64,000 nt of DNA. It comes from Nocardia aurea. Its GTDB lineage: Bacteria; Actinomycetota; Actinomycetes; Mycobacteriales; Mycobacteriaceae. Position numbers and translations under genes: made by a program. Positions 17,752-26,397 of the stretch are shown one piece after another. Where the stretch lies: NCBI RefSeq assembly GCF_003123685.1, contig NZ_QCYJ01000160.1, forward strand, positions 1 through 64,000, written 5' to 3'. The first letter of the stretch is position 1. Each line of letters begins with the position of its first letter. The notes beneath the pieces were generated by a model. It saw only the letters and a list, made by a program, of their open reading frames with translations. It was not told where the DNA came from and did no database searches.

Positions 17752-18336
17752 TCAATCGCTTGAATGTCGACCCGCACCGGGGACACGCGGACCACCGGCG
17801 TCCTCACGGAAGGTGAAGCGCGGTGGCTTGTAGACGCGGGATACGTACGCGTAGCGCATATCTCGCCCACCCGGACGCGACACGATCCCGTACCTCGCCG
17901 GATCGCCGGCGAACCAGATCTCGCGGGTGGCGTGGTCGACCAGCTTTCCCCGGTCCCACGCCCACGTACTGAGCAGGAGCGTGCCCGCTGTCTCACCCTG
18001 CGGGCCGAGCAGGTCGACCCACTCGTAGCGGCCACCGGACAGATACCGGATACGCCACACCGTCCACGGATTTCGCAGGGCCTTGCGGCGGCGTCGATTG
18101 ATCCAGACGAAACATCCGCCGAACATCGTCCCGAAGATGAAGTACTGCGATGCGACCAGAGCGGCGGCATCGGCGTAATTGTTGATCAATACGACGGTCA
18201 GTGGTCCGGTGGCCAGCGCGGTGAGCAGCAACGGCCACCGAATCCACCAGTTGCGGCGCAGCGCTTGTCTGGTCGGCGGGAACTGCCGGGCCGGTCCGGG
18301 CGGCGGTGCGATGTCCATCATGGGTGGCCGGTTCAC
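17752..18336 (-). CDS. Membrane protein of the WXG100 operon
   Basis: 194 residues, GTG start at 18336 overlapping the previous stop (GTGA). Two adjacent hydrophobic segments lie near residues 31-52 (WPLLLTALATGPLTVVLI) and 58-77 (ALVASQYFIFGTMFGGCFVW), separated by a short loop. A basic stretch and a soluble C-terminal domain rich in aromatic residues follow (IRYLSGGRYEWVDLLG, MRYAYVSRVYKPPRF). The arrangement suggests a hairpin-anchored cytoplasmic domain. Its place as the last gene after a WXG100 pair suggests a role beside the secreted proteins, for example immunity or a secretion accessory. I cannot name the family. Confidence 0.7.
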   Translation of the reverse strand: MNRPPMMDIAPPPGPARQFPPTRQALRRNWWIRWPLLLTALATGPLTVVLINNYADAAALVASQYFIFGTMFGGCFVWINRRRRKALRNPWTVWRIRYLSGGRYEWVDLLGPQGETAGTLLLSTWAWDRGKLVDHATREIWFAGDPARYGIVSRPGGRDMRYAYVSRVYKPPRFTFREDAGGPRVPGAGRHSSD

Positions 18337-18980
18337 AGTGTGAGACTCGAGGTCGTTGAAGAGGCAACGAATTCGAGGGTCGCCGCCAGTCCGAACAGCA
18401 TGGGGGCGAATTCCGGCCCTCGGTCGACTTCGGCGGTGGTCACCTCGATCACCGCCACGGTGGTGCCGTCCGGCGAAGCGATCACCGCCTCCATCTGGTG
18501 GGTGCGCGCCGCGTCGTCGGATTTCGGCAGCGCGGGCAGGTCAGGAGCGGGGTAGTGGCCGATGCCCTCGCTGAACAGTAGGGGCCGCTCGCCGACATCG
18601 ACACCTTCTACCCGCCAAGAGATCTCGTCGCGGGTTTTGCGCTGCGCGATGTCGGCCAGGGTGAGGCGAGGATTGCGGGGCGCGCCGGCATCGAGACACG
18701 AGATCGTCAGCCAGGACACCACCGGATGCCCGTCGGCGCTTCTGTGCGTGCCGATGCCGCAGTACACGGCATTGCGCTTGGCGAGTGCTTCCAGCATGAA
18801 TTCGAGTGTGCCGAGGGTTTTCGGCACACTGGCGCGCAGCTCGCCCGCGGTGCGGCGCGACAGCAGTGGTTCGGCGGCCGAGATCGCGGTGGCGATATCG
18901 GTCAGCGGGAGTTCGTGATAGCCGGGCGGGATCTCCACTGCCACGGCGTAGCGCGGCGGACGCGCCGGATTGTCGGTCAT
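18333..18980 (-). CDS. Soluble hypothetical protein of the WXG100 operon
   Basis: 215 residues starting with ATG at 18980, with GAGG about 10 bases upstream. A reading frame extending further upstream runs into the neighbouring gene and was not used. Alternating beta strands and helices are apparent: YAVAVEIPPGYHELPLTD, a long helix around LGTLEFMLEALAKRNAVY, then HPVVSWLTISCLDAG and TTVAVIEVTTAEV. There is no signal peptide or membrane segment. Comparable proteins sit beside type VII secretion substrates in Nocardia and Mycobacterium relatives, possibly as chaperone- or immunity-like partners, but the function is unknown. It lies 20 bases after the long WXG protein. Confidence 0.72.
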   Translation of the reverse strand: MTDNPARPPRYAVAVEIPPGYHELPLTDIATAISAAEPLLSRRTAGELRASVPKTLGTLEFMLEALAKRNAVYCGIGTHRSADGHPVVSWLTISCLDAGAPRNPRLTLADIAQRKTRDEISWRVEGVDVGERPLLFSEGIGHYPAPDLPALPKSDDAARTHQMEAVIASPDGTTVAVIEVTTAEVDRGPEFAPMLFGLAATLEFVASSTTSSLTL

Positions 18981-19000
18981 CGCTCGGTATCCTCGATCAT

Positions 19001-20263
19001 TCAGTCCCCGAAGATGCTTCCCAGAGCCAGACCGGCCACCGATCCGACCGCACCCTCGGTCCGCTTCAGTACCGTGAGCGCCACAGCGGGATCGGCCACG
19101 CTGTGCGCGCCCTCGACGCCGGTGAATTGCAGCAGCCGATTGACCCCGTTGGTGACACCGGTATTGGCCATGATGTCCGTCACGCCGCCGACGTTGTGGT
19201 CGGTCATGAACTTGTTGACCAGCCCGGGATTGTGGGCTGCCTCCGACCACGCGCGGGCCATGCCCTCGAAACGGCCGACATCGCCCGCCGCGTCGCCGAG
19301 CATCGCCACTTTGCCGACCTTGCCGAGTGCGCCGACGCCGGGAATCAGCCCGAGCGCGTCACCCGAGAGTTGCATTCCGGCGCTGAGCTTCTCACTCAGA
19401 CTGCCGTGCAACAGATCGTCGCGCAGTTCGTCGTCGGTGAGGCTCAGTCCGAGTGCTCCGACCCCGGCCACCAGGGAGACGCCGAGGGCGATGGCGCTGA
19501 TCGGGGGCGGGGTGATCACCGCCAGCAGACCCGCGATGGCCGCGGTGGTGGAGAGGATGTTGTGGAGGAGTTCGCGATGCTCGTCGATCCAGTCGCCGAG
19601 CGCGTTCACCGCGTCGACGATCTTGTCCCAGAGGCTCTCGTCGGGCTTGCTCGGCGCGTTCTCGGCGGCTTCCACGAGAGCGGCGGCGATCCGAGCGGCC
19701 AGGGCGTTGTGCACGGCCTCGAGATCGGTCGCGCGCCGGATGATCGCGTCCAGGGTGGTCTGGCAATTCGACACCGCCGTCACCGCCGCGTTCACCCGCG
19801 CGATCGCCGCGTCCAGACGGGACTGGGCCGCGCTCAACTCGGCGGCATCGGAGAACTGCGTATTGGCCAGGGCGAGGTCGGGATGCGCGCGCGCCTGTGT
19901 GAGTGTGGTGTTCGCGGTGGCGAGTTCGGCACGCGCCGCGGCCGCCTCCTGTTCGAGCCCCTTCGCGGTGCTCTGGAAATCGACCAGGTTCGTATGCCAT
20001 TCGGTGACGAGATCGACGGCGGATTCCAGCGACTTCTGGGCCAACCGCAGGTCGGTGGACAGTGTGGCGTCGAAATTCGCCCGGAAGGCGTCGCCCGCAT
20101 CGCCTTTCCACACGTCGCCGCTGTCGAGCAGGCGGTCGAGCAGTGTCTTGGTCTCCGTCACGCCTTGGCGTGCCGCGTCGATACGCAGGCGGAGGTTCGC
20201 TACCTCGGCCGTACTGCCGCGCACCGGGTTGAACCCCAGGTTGGGGTAGGGGTTGGCGCTCAC
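19001..20263 (-). CDS. Putative type VII secretion effector with N-terminal WXG-like domain
   Basis: 420 residues, GTG start at 20263 overlapping the small WXG100-like gene (GTGA). The first about 110 residues form a helical hairpin with a W-x-G turn (DVWKGDAGDAFRANF) as in WXG100/LXG substrates, followed by long Ala-rich coiled-coil helices (about 110-215). A hydrophobic, glycine-rich stretch (about 245-285; AIAGLLAVITPPPISAIALG) comes next, then a smaller C-terminal domain containing GLIPGVGALGKVGKVAMLGD. This layout of a secretion helix bundle, a membrane-active looking centre and a variable C-terminus fits polymorphic T7SS effectors. No catalytic motif is visible. Partner genes lie on both sides in the same operon. 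Confidence 0.78.
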   Translation of the reverse strand: MSANPYPNLGFNPVRGSTAEVANLRLRIDAARQGVTETKTLLDRLLDSGDVWKGDAGDAFRANFDATLSTDLRLAQKSLESAVDLVTEWHTNLVDFQSTAKGLEQEAAAARAELATANTTLTQARAHPDLALANTQFSDAAELSAAQSRLDAAIARVNAAVTAVSNCQTTLDAIIRRATDLEAVHNALAARIAAALVEAAENAPSKPDESLWDKIVDAVNALGDWIDEHRELLHNILSTTAAIAGLLAVITPPPISAIALGVSLVAGVGALGLSLTDDELRDDLLHGSLSEKLSAGMQLSGDALGLIPGVGALGKVGKVAMLGDAAGDVGRFEGMARAWSEAAHNPGLVNKFMTDHNVGGVTDIMANTGVTNGVNRLLQFTGVEGAHSVADPAVALTVLKRTEGAVGSVAGLALGSIFGD

Positions 20264-20607
20264 CGCTGCACCCCCACGGCATTGTCGGCGGCGGTACCCT
20301 GCGCGTCGACCACCTGGGCGGCCTGATTCACCGCGTTCGCGAACGCGGAGTCTGCGGACACGTAGGCGTCATGGCATTTCGAGACGCCCTCGGCGGTGGT
20401 GGTCGCGGCGTCGATGATCCGTTCGATGCCGAATTTCCAGCTGCGCTGGAAACTTTCGGCGGCGTCGTTCAGGCCGGTGGTGCCGATATCGCCGTCGCCC
20501 GCGTTCTCCAGGGCCTTCATCGCATCGCCGAGTACCTGTTCGGAATTCTTCAGCGACCGCACCGTGCTCGCGAGCACGTCGATATCCACATGAAAGTATC
20601 CGGCCAT
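20260..20607 (-). CDS. WXG100-like (ESAT-6 type) small protein
   Basis: 115 residues beginning with ATG at 20607, preceded by GGGAGG. Two predicted helices are separated by a turn: residues about 8-35 (IDVLASTVRSLKNSEQVLGD) and about 50-100 (NDAAESFQRSWKFGIERII, CHDAYVSADSAFANAVN). A W-x-F in place of W-x-G marks the second helix. Proteins of this size and shape form helical-hairpin heterodimers that guide type VII secretion. It is the first gene of a four-gene coupled operon, immediately followed by a long WXG protein, its likely partner. No ESX ATPase or membrane component is in the window, so secretion would use a system encoded elsewhere. Confidence 0.75.
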   Translation of the reverse strand: MAGYFHVDIDVLASTVRSLKNSEQVLGDAMKALENAGDGDIGTTGLNDAAESFQRSWKFGIERIIDAATTTAEGVSKCHDAYVSADSAFANAVNQAAQVVDAQGTAADNAVGVQR

Positions 20608-20812
20608 GTCTCCCTCCCCGATCTCTCAGCACCATATAGCCGGTCCGGGAGTCCGGCAAACCTCCCGCTCGGCACCGTCCTTCGGGGCCGGTGCGAATTC
20701 CCGGCGCCTGTCACACGATGGTCGACAGCGCGGTCGAGTCGGTGTCGCGCTGCGGTACCAGGTCGGCGACACCGGATTCGGTCGCCACCACCGTTATCCG
20801 CTACCCGAGTAG

Positions 20813-21094
20813 TCAGGCACGTAGGAGCGTGACCTGTCGCCCGGTGGGGGAGGTGGCTTCGTCGAACCGGGTCCGTTCGGTGATCGGGGTGGCGGTGGTG
20901 CGGCGGTCGAAGATCACCAGTATCCCGGTGGTCAGGCCCATTCGATCGAGGTAACCGTCGAGTTGGGCCAGTCCTTCCTCCAGCGGGTCCTTGCGTCCGT
21001 CGCGCCAGACTTTCAGTTCCAACGATTCGCGCTGTTCGGCGCGGCGACCGTCGGAGTCGGTATACCGCTGCCGGACCAGCAGGTCGCCGTCGCG
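20813..21094 (-). pseudogene. C-terminal remnant of an AAA-ATPase/PD-(D/E)XK-like protein
   Basis: The end of a minus-strand frame reads SLELKVWRDGRKDPLEEGLA, then LDGYLDRMGLTTGILVIFDR and a C-terminal PTGRQVTLLRA. The E-x-K within LELKVW, followed by a helix and an ILVIFD strand, is the PD-(D/E)XK-like end of a common actinobacterial ATP-binding protein family (AAA-ATPase with C-terminal nuclease fold). No ATPase part remains; upstream the sequence becomes low-complexity and meets an IS1380 fragment. It is interpreted as a truncated relic. Confidence 0.6.
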
Positions 21095-21161
21095 CCCGCT
21101 GCGAGGACCGCATCCGCGCAGCCAAAGGCACCGGCTGCGCAACCTCCCGTGCAAGTCTTTC

Positions 21162-21398
21162 GACGCTAACCGGATCTGGCGCGCGATCGTCGCGCTCGCC
21201 CTCGATCTGACCGCCTGGCGGCAAACGATCGGCATGCACGACCATCCAGCCAGCCGCTGGTAACCGAAAATGCCGCGTCTGCAACTGTTCTCGATCCCAG
21301 CCAGAATCGTCCGCCACGCCCGCCGCGTCCACCTACGTCTGTCACGAAATCACCGCCGCACCAGCCTTATGCTGACAGCACTGAACCGCCTACACCCG
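21162..21398 (+). mobile_element. IS1380-type transposase 3' remnant, frameshifted
   Basis: Frame 3 reads ANRIWRAIVALALDLTAWRQ then IGMHDHPASRW and a stop at 21262. One frame over, from 21264, the reading continues EPKMPRLQLFSIPARIVRHA then RRVHLRLSRNHRRT. Joined, these match the usual C-terminus of IS1380-family transposases (N-x-[IVL]-W-x-x-I-V-A-L-A, a H-D-H-P-A-R-R-W-E-P-K core, then L-F-x-[IL]-x-[AG]-R-[IL]-x-x-H-A-R-R). Only about 80 residues survive, so it is an old insertion scar next to the truncated nuclease-like gene. Confidence 0.65.
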
Positions 21399-21443
21399 TG
21401 CGGTCGAACGTATCGTGTGTTCCGGTCGAACCTTAGGCATGGG

Positions 21444-21644
21444 ATGTCGGCGGTTCGAATGAGCGAGAGGTACCCGATTCCTTTGTGGAAGAGACTTTCC
21501 GAAGCCCAGTACGACAGCGGTATCGCCGCGCAACCGACCCTGAGGGAGACCTACGCCGGCGAGGTGACCCGTTCGGACTTCGTGCGGGAGGGGCTGGCCG
21601 CCCATCGACTGTCCTCGGCCAATGATCAACGAGTGCGCCAGTGA
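21444..21644 (+). CDS. Small hypothetical protein
   Basis: 66 residues from ATG at 21444, or 61 from ATG at 21459. The sequence looks protein-like and not like GC noise: RYPIPLWKRLSEAQYDSGIA, then TYAGEVTRSDFVREGLAAHRL. No clear ribosome-binding site was seen. It lies in the scarred segment between an IS1380 fragment and the next intact gene and might be the end of a larger lost gene. No family recognised. Confidence 0.35.
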   Translation: MSAVRMSERYPIPLWKRLSEAQYDSGIAAQPTLRETYAGEVTRSDFVREGLAAHRLSSANDQRVRQ

Positions 21645-21813
21645 CTCCAGTCGTTGCTCGACGGGGTGTTATCGGTGTCGAGGATTACGCGATGGAACCT
21701 CCGCTGCCCCAGGCCGACAACCTCTCCGATGACCCGCTGAGAGCCGAGGTCGACCAGGCGCTGATCGCGCTCAGCGGTTGTAGTCGCCCGTGACGTCCGG
21801 AAGGGGACCTCTC

Positions 21814-22470
21814 ATGACTATTCACCGTCCCGGTGTGCTGGAGGATCTGCCCGCGGCCGAGACACTCTGGGCACGTTGGGCATTGCTCGCGGCCGTCGAC
21901 GCGCACGCGGCCGACGAGTCGAAGGCCGGTCACCGCACCGGTATCTGGCTCGACGCCGAGGGGCTGCATCTCGACGACTGCGGTTGCACGTGGTGGACCA
22001 TGTCTCGGATGGGGGACGGCCGTTTCGTGCTCTACGGCGAGGACGAAGCGAGCGGCGTGAAGTTCCACCAGCCGAGGATCGATATGGTCGCGGGCGCGCC
22101 GGACTGGCTCCCGTTCGAGGAACTGCGTGACCGGTTGGAGGGGCACGAGCTGGGTTGCGTCTACTGGTACGACAGCGGCGTCTGGGCTCGCGCCTCCTAT
22201 CCGGATGATCTCCGCGACGACGGTCTGGACTGCGGGATGAGCCGCTTCGTGGATCGGGCGAGCGTGCTCGGCGAGTTGCGTCTCTACCTGATCGAGGGCG
22301 ACCACGCGCCGAGCGCACACCACGTGCTGTCCGATGCCGAGGCGTATCGGCTGGATGTCCGCGTACTGCTGGATTCCCTGCGCGCCGTCAGGCCGACGGA
22401 CGAGCCGACGGATCCCGACGCTGTGGCCCGGGTACTCGCCGCGGCGGGCGTAGCCACCCCGACCACGTGA
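21814..22470 (+). CDS. Conserved-looking hypothetical protein, 218 residues
   Basis: Start ATG at 21814 with GGAAGGGG 7 bases upstream; an upstream frame start at 21790 has no such site. The protein is acidic, soluble and rich in Trp and Asp. It contains TGIWLDAEGLHLDDCGCTWW, then GRFVLYGEDEASGVKFHQP and LGCVYWYDSGVWARASYPDD, suggesting a beta-sheet domain with exposed aromatics, and ends in a helical segment (DAVARVLAAAGVA). No signal peptide, transmembrane segment or catalytic motif is apparent. The next gene, a large membrane protein, follows by 277 bases on the same strand. I do not recognise the family. Confidence 0.7.
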   Translation: MTIHRPGVLEDLPAAETLWARWALLAAVDAHAADESKAGHRTGIWLDAEGLHLDDCGCTWWTMSRMGDGRFVLYGEDEASGVKFHQPRIDMVAGAPDWLPFEELRDRLEGHELGCVYWYDSGVWARASYPDDLRDDGLDCGMSRFVDRASVLGELRLYLIEGDHAPSAHHVLSDAEAYRLDVRVLLDSLRAVRPTDEPTDPDAVARVLAAAGVATPTT

Positions 22471-22747
22471 GAAGGCGGTGGCGGAATCGTGCGCGGCCCC
22501 GTCCTGCATGGTCGGACGGCCGTGGTCCCCGGAGCGGCGTGGCCGTTTGCCGGTGCCGTCGAACCGCACGGCGGCGACAACGCCCGGGGATGATCCGCTG
22601 CCTGCGGCGCGATGATTTCGGTGCGGCATACAGGCGTCCGTGAATTCGATCTGATGCCCGGTTCCGCACCGCGCGGTACAGTCGCCCGTTAACGCGGACG
22701 CAATTCCATACGCGGCCGTAGTTCTGAGCAAGTGGGGGAGGCCGTCG

Positions 22748-25657
22748 GTGCCAGAGGCCAACGATATCGGCAAACTGCTCGAATTCGTTCGAGCGCTCAA
22801 TGTTCCGGATTCGCGCCCGCGGGTGTTTCGCACGCTGATCCGTCGCCGACGGCCGTTGCCGCGTCCTCTCGTCGGCCTGGTCGACGTGCCGCCGTCGAGC
22901 GCGCTGCTGGTCGAGATCTACCGCTGGCTCGGTGAATCCGGCGGGCGGCGGGCAAGTCCGCGTGCGCGAGTGGATCTTTCGGCGGCGGGGTTGCCGCCGG
23001 ACGCGTTGGCTCCGGATCCCAACGCGACCGGACAGGAGATCGAGGGGCATTGCCTGCCGATCCTGCAGCGATTGGTCGAGGGGTTCTCCACCGACGACAC
23101 CGCGATGGGGCCGATCAGGTTCCCGCGCTACCGCACGGCGGATTGGTTGACCCGACAGCGGGTGACCAGTGACGAGACCGAAGCGGCGGTGGAACTGCGT
23201 GCCCGGTTGCCGAGGTTGCTGCGCAGCGGTTCGCCCGCACGGTCGGCGGACGGCGCGAGTGAGGCGGCGGCGGGGGATGTGCTGTCGCGCACGGTGTTCG
23301 CGGTGCTGGCGCTGTGGCCGGTGCTGCGGCTGTGGTTGTGGATCAGTGGCGGCCGTATCCCCGGCATGTCGAAGGTGACCCGTTGGTTCATGCGCCAGCG
23401 CTATCTCGCACCCGAACTGTCGGACAGTTTCCTGGGTTTCGCGACCCGGCTCACGGCGTCGGGGCGTAGCGACGAGAACGACGAGCAGATCGCCAAACTG
23501 CTCGTGCACGCCTTCCTCGAGGATTTGCGCGACGCGTACCGTCGTCCGCTCTGGCGGCCGTCCGGCTGGCGGCGCACCGCCTATCCGGTGGCGCTGCTCG
23601 GGCCGGTCGCGCCCGACAGCGCGGGCGCGCGACTTCTCACGCGTATCAACGACATCCGCAACGAGACCGGCTTGTTCGATCCGCTGGTGGTGCTGGCCTG
23701 TCTGGAGTCGGCACCGGCCCGGCCGCAAGCCCGTGACCTCGGCCGGATCGGTGATCTGACGAATCTCGACACCCTGGAGAGCCTGGTCGACCGGCCGTCC
23801 TCGGATGTGCAACCGGATCCGCTCCAGCGCTGGCTGCGCAATATCGACCACATGCGCACCAATCGGCTGCCCCACGCCTGGTCGCTGCCGCTGCGGGTGC
23901 GACTACCCGACCCGCTGAACGGGACCGTGCGTGACCCGCGCTACGCCCACCTCGCGGTGCCGCCGTCGCCGCCACCCGCCGCGCGCCGCGGGGTCGTGAC
24001 GATGTCGGTTCTGCTGCCGGTCCTTCTGCTGGTGGCCGCCACACTCGTGGTCGTGCCCGCCCTGCGCGGGGTGCCGTGCACGCATTGGCCGTGGACGTCG
24101 GGCGTCTCGGTGGAAATGCACGAGGGGGAATGCGTCGGCTACAGCGACAACGCCCGTCAGGTGTTCACCGACGACCCCTATCTGAAAGCGATTCAGCGGG
24201 AAGTCTTCCGGCTGAACGGCGAGGCCGAGAGCGCGCGCAGGACCAATCCGCGCAGGCCGCTGATGACGCTGGTCTATTTCGCCGGTCTCAGTTATTCCGA
24301 CGCCAATGTGCGCTACCCGTCGGCGCAGGTCGAAGAATTGGCGGGGATCGCGGTGCAGCAGCGGCTGGCGCTGAAGAAACGTTCCGAATCCGAGCCGCTG
24401 ATGCACGTGGTGATCGCCAACGGCGGTACGGAGATGCGGCACGCGCCCCGCGTGGTGGACAAACACCTGCGCGGGCTCTTCGCCCACGACGCGAGTGTGC
24501 TCGGCGTCGTCGGGATGGATCGCAGCAGTACCGCGACACGCACGGCCATTACCCGTCTCGGTGATCTCGGCGTGCCGGTGGTCGCGACGACGCTGACAGC
24601 GAACGACCTCGCCAATGCCTCGCCCCTCTATTTCCAGGCCACGCCGAGTAACGCCGAACACGCCGAACTCATCGTCGATTACGTCGAGGGCGCGCGATAT
24701 CCGCGCTCGTCCGACAAGGCGGGGCAGCCCCGCTTCCGGAAAGTGATCCTGTACTACCCGCAGGTTCCCACCGACCTCTACGTGACCACCCTGGTCGACA
24801 GCCTGACCGACAAGCTCGCACGGCGAAATATCGAGATCGAACGGCGCACCTGGACCACACAGCACGAACTCAACCGATTCCCCGCGTTCTGCACACCCCA
24901 GTTCGATCGGGAGACCCTGCTGTTCTACGCGGGGCGCAACGACGACTTCCCGGCCTTCGCGGGCTCGGTCGCCAACGGCTGCCTCAGCGGTGAGAGTCCC
25001 GCGATCCTCGGCAACGACACCCTCACCCGGGTGATCGCCGATCCCGAGGTGAGCAAGGGTCTGCCGCCGGGTCTGACCGTGCGGTATGTCGCCAAGGCCG
25101 CACCGGCGATCCTCGGTGGTCGCGCCTGCCTCGAGGGCAGAGCCGAAGTGGGCACCGCGAAGGTGCCCGCCGTCTATGCGGCCCTGTGCGACACGGTGCC
25201 CGAACTCATCGCGGACCTGCGCGGATATTCCGACGTCCGGTGGACGGACAGGCCGTCCTGGGTCGGGGATCGCCTCGGACTCGGCTACGACGCCTCGGGT
25301 CTCTTCCTCAACACCGTGCGCGTCGCCGAGACCGGCGATCGTCTGCCCAGCCGTTCGGCGGTCGCCATGCAATTGCGGGACACCGCGGTTCAGGGTGTCA
25401 CCGGGTACATCGACTTCACTTCCGGGCGTGTCGCGAAGACCTCGTCCCTGGCTGTGCTGGTCACCGAAGCGGGCGGCGAGGTTCCCCACCGATGCCTGGT
25501 GATGTTCCCGATCACGCCCGGTGAGAAGGGCGCCCCGGGCGGCGATGGGTGCCCGGCCGGAACCGGAAAGACCGCGGCCACCGACACCGGCGGCGCGAAA
25601 TCGGGGGATGACAGCGATCTCGAGGACTGGGTGAAGCCGTCCAAATCGGTTGGCTGA
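22748..25657 (+). CDS. Large single-span membrane protein with extracytoplasmic Peripla_BP_6-like domain
   Basis: 969 residues from GTG at 22748, preceded by GGGGGAG about 8 bases upstream. Residues 1-415 are cytoplasmic-looking, with one hydrophobic patch near 181-200 (FAVLALWPVLRLWLWI). A strong transmembrane helix spans about 419-440 (SVLLPVLLLVAATLVVVPAL). The remaining about 500 residues resemble the type-1 periplasmic-binding fold of branched-chain amino-acid receptors: a LMTLVYFAGLSYSDANV strand, HDASVLGVVGMDRSSTATRT with LGDLGVPVVATTLTAND, and a second lobe with KVILYYPQVPTDLY and ETLLFYAGRNDDFPAF. In normal ABC transport the binding protein is free or lipid-anchored. Here it is joined through the membrane to a large cytoplasmic part, so a sensor is more likely than a transporter. 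No permease or ATPase genes are adjacent. Confidence 0.8.
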   Translation: MPEANDIGKLLEFVRALNVPDSRPRVFRTLIRRRRPLPRPLVGLVDVPPSSALLVEIYRWLGESGGRRASPRARVDLSAAGLPPDALAPDPNATGQEIEGHCLPILQRLVEGFSTDDTAMGPIRFPRYRTADWLTRQRVTSDETEAAVELRARLPRLLRSGSPARSADGASEAAAGDVLSRTVFAVLALWPVLRLWLWISGGRIPGMSKVTRWFMRQRYLAPELSDSFLGFATRLTASGRSDENDEQIAKLLVHAFLEDLRDAYRRPLWRPSGWRRTAYPVALLGPVAPDSAGARLLTRINDIRNETGLFDPLVVLACLESAPARPQARDLGRIGDLTNLDTLESLVDRPSSDVQPDPLQRWLRNIDHMRTNRLPHAWSLPLRVRLPDPLNGTVRDPRYAHLAVPPSPPPAARRGVVTMSVLLPVLLLVAATLVVVPALRGVPCTHWPWTSGVSVEMHEGECVGYSDNARQVFTDDPYLKAIQREVFRLNGEAESARRTNPRRPLMTLVYFAGLSYSDANVRYPSAQVEELAGIAVQQRLALKKRSESEPLMHVVIANGGTEMRHAPRVVDKHLRGLFAHDASVLGVVGMDRSSTATRTAITRLGDLGVPVVATTLTANDLANASPLYFQATPSNAEHAELIVDYVEGARYPRSSDKAGQPRFRKVILYYPQVPTDLYVTTLVDSLTDKLARRNIEIERRTWTTQHELNRFPAFCTPQFDRETLLFYAGRNDDFPAFAGSVANGCLSGESPAILGNDTLTRVIADPEVSKGLPPGLTVRYVAKAAPAILGGRACLEGRAEVGTAKVPAVYAALCDTVPELIADLRGYSDVRWTDRPSWVGDRLGLGYDASGLFLNTVRVAETGDRLPSRSAVAMQLRDTAVQGVTGYIDFTSGRVAKTSSLAVLVTEAGGEVPHRCLVMFPITPGEKGAPGGDGCPAGTGKTAATDTGGAKSGDDSDLEDWVKPSKSVG

Positions 25658-26091
25658 ATTCGAAGTCGGCGAGACATCGGCACGGTGTTCTGGAGTTTGC
25701 CCAGATCTCCGAGCGCGGTCAGTTTTGTCGAGTCGTCCATTCCACACAGGAGTCGATAACCGCGAAGGCATTGACCGAACGCGGTGTATTGACTCCGGTC
25801 GGACGGACGAGGGCATGCTATTCCGTCGCGGGGGAACACTTTCCGGACGCTGTGCTCGAGATCGCAGAACCTCCAGCGGCTTGGTCGATCCCTATCGTTC
25901 GTAGCGGGTGACCGTCAGCGGGGACGCGGTGACCGCTACTCGACGGCGTCCTTGTTGTGTAGGTTCCGGCTTGGGCGGACAAAGTCGACCGCGAGCGGCG
26001 GGCTTCTGTCTTTTCCGTCGAAGAATGTCCGTTCAGGCCGGTCCCGTCCGCCGCAGTACACCGTGACCGAGGGGCGTCAGGTCAGGGGCAG
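25658..26091. other. Gene-free stretch of about 430 bases
   Basis: No reading frame here has protein-like composition, and no long inverted repeat, tandem repeat or structured RNA was recognised. It separates the large membrane protein from the small minus-strand gene upstream of argG. It may hold the terminator of the former, but no convincing hairpin was found. Confidence 0.4.
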
Positions 26092-26268
26092 TCAGTAGTG
26101 ACCCGGCGGATACTCGGAGAAGAACTGCTGGAGCAGGGGTGTCGCCAGGTCGAGGCCGAATTTGGTGACGCCGAGGCCGAAGTTGCCGAGGCCGATGACG
26201 ACGAAACCGAGAAGGTCGCGATTCTGTTCGGCCAGATCCCGGAGGGGTTCGATGATGGTGCTGAACAT
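26092..26268 (-). CDS. Small amphipathic/hydrophobic protein, 58 residues
   Basis: ATG at 26268 with AAAGGA 7 bases upstream, TGA at 26092-26094. The sequence starts MFSTIIEPLRDLAEQNRDLL and continues into one hydrophobic, glycine-rich segment (FVVIGLGNFGLGVTKFGLD), then a short polar end. It could span or lie along the membrane. It is transcribed divergently from argG across 272 bases. A frame extending further upstream exists but lacks a ribosome-binding site. Not recognised as a known family; a small membrane-associated protein or peptide is the fair description. Confidence 0.6.
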   Translation of the reverse strand: MFSTIIEPLRDLAEQNRDLLGFVVIGLGNFGLGVTKFGLDLATPLLQQFFSEYPPGHY

Positions 26269-26397
26269 AGGTCGGTCCTTTCGCATCCGAGCGGATGGAT
26301 AGGTCCAGACTTCCACAGCGTGGGGGCGCGGCCAAGGCTGGTTTCGGACACAATATGTGCAGGCAGGCAGAGTGGCCACCCCCGGTTATGAATGAGC

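Noticed and set aside
18806..20326. Long + strand frame (over 500 codons) opposite the WXG100 operon
   Set aside because: It is Arg/Gly/Asp-rich GC-bias shadow sequence; the minus-strand frames have ribosome-binding sites, overlaps and recognisable WXG features.
21692..21793. 33-codon frame starting MEPPLPQADNLSDDPLR
   Set aside because: Plausible composition but too short, with no ribosome-binding site and lying in a scarred region; not enough to call a gene.
23903..25816. Long minus-strand frame opposite the periplasmic-binding-fold protein
   Set aside because: Shadow of the + strand gene; no protein-like motifs, and the + strand protein has a clear membrane helix and fold pattern.
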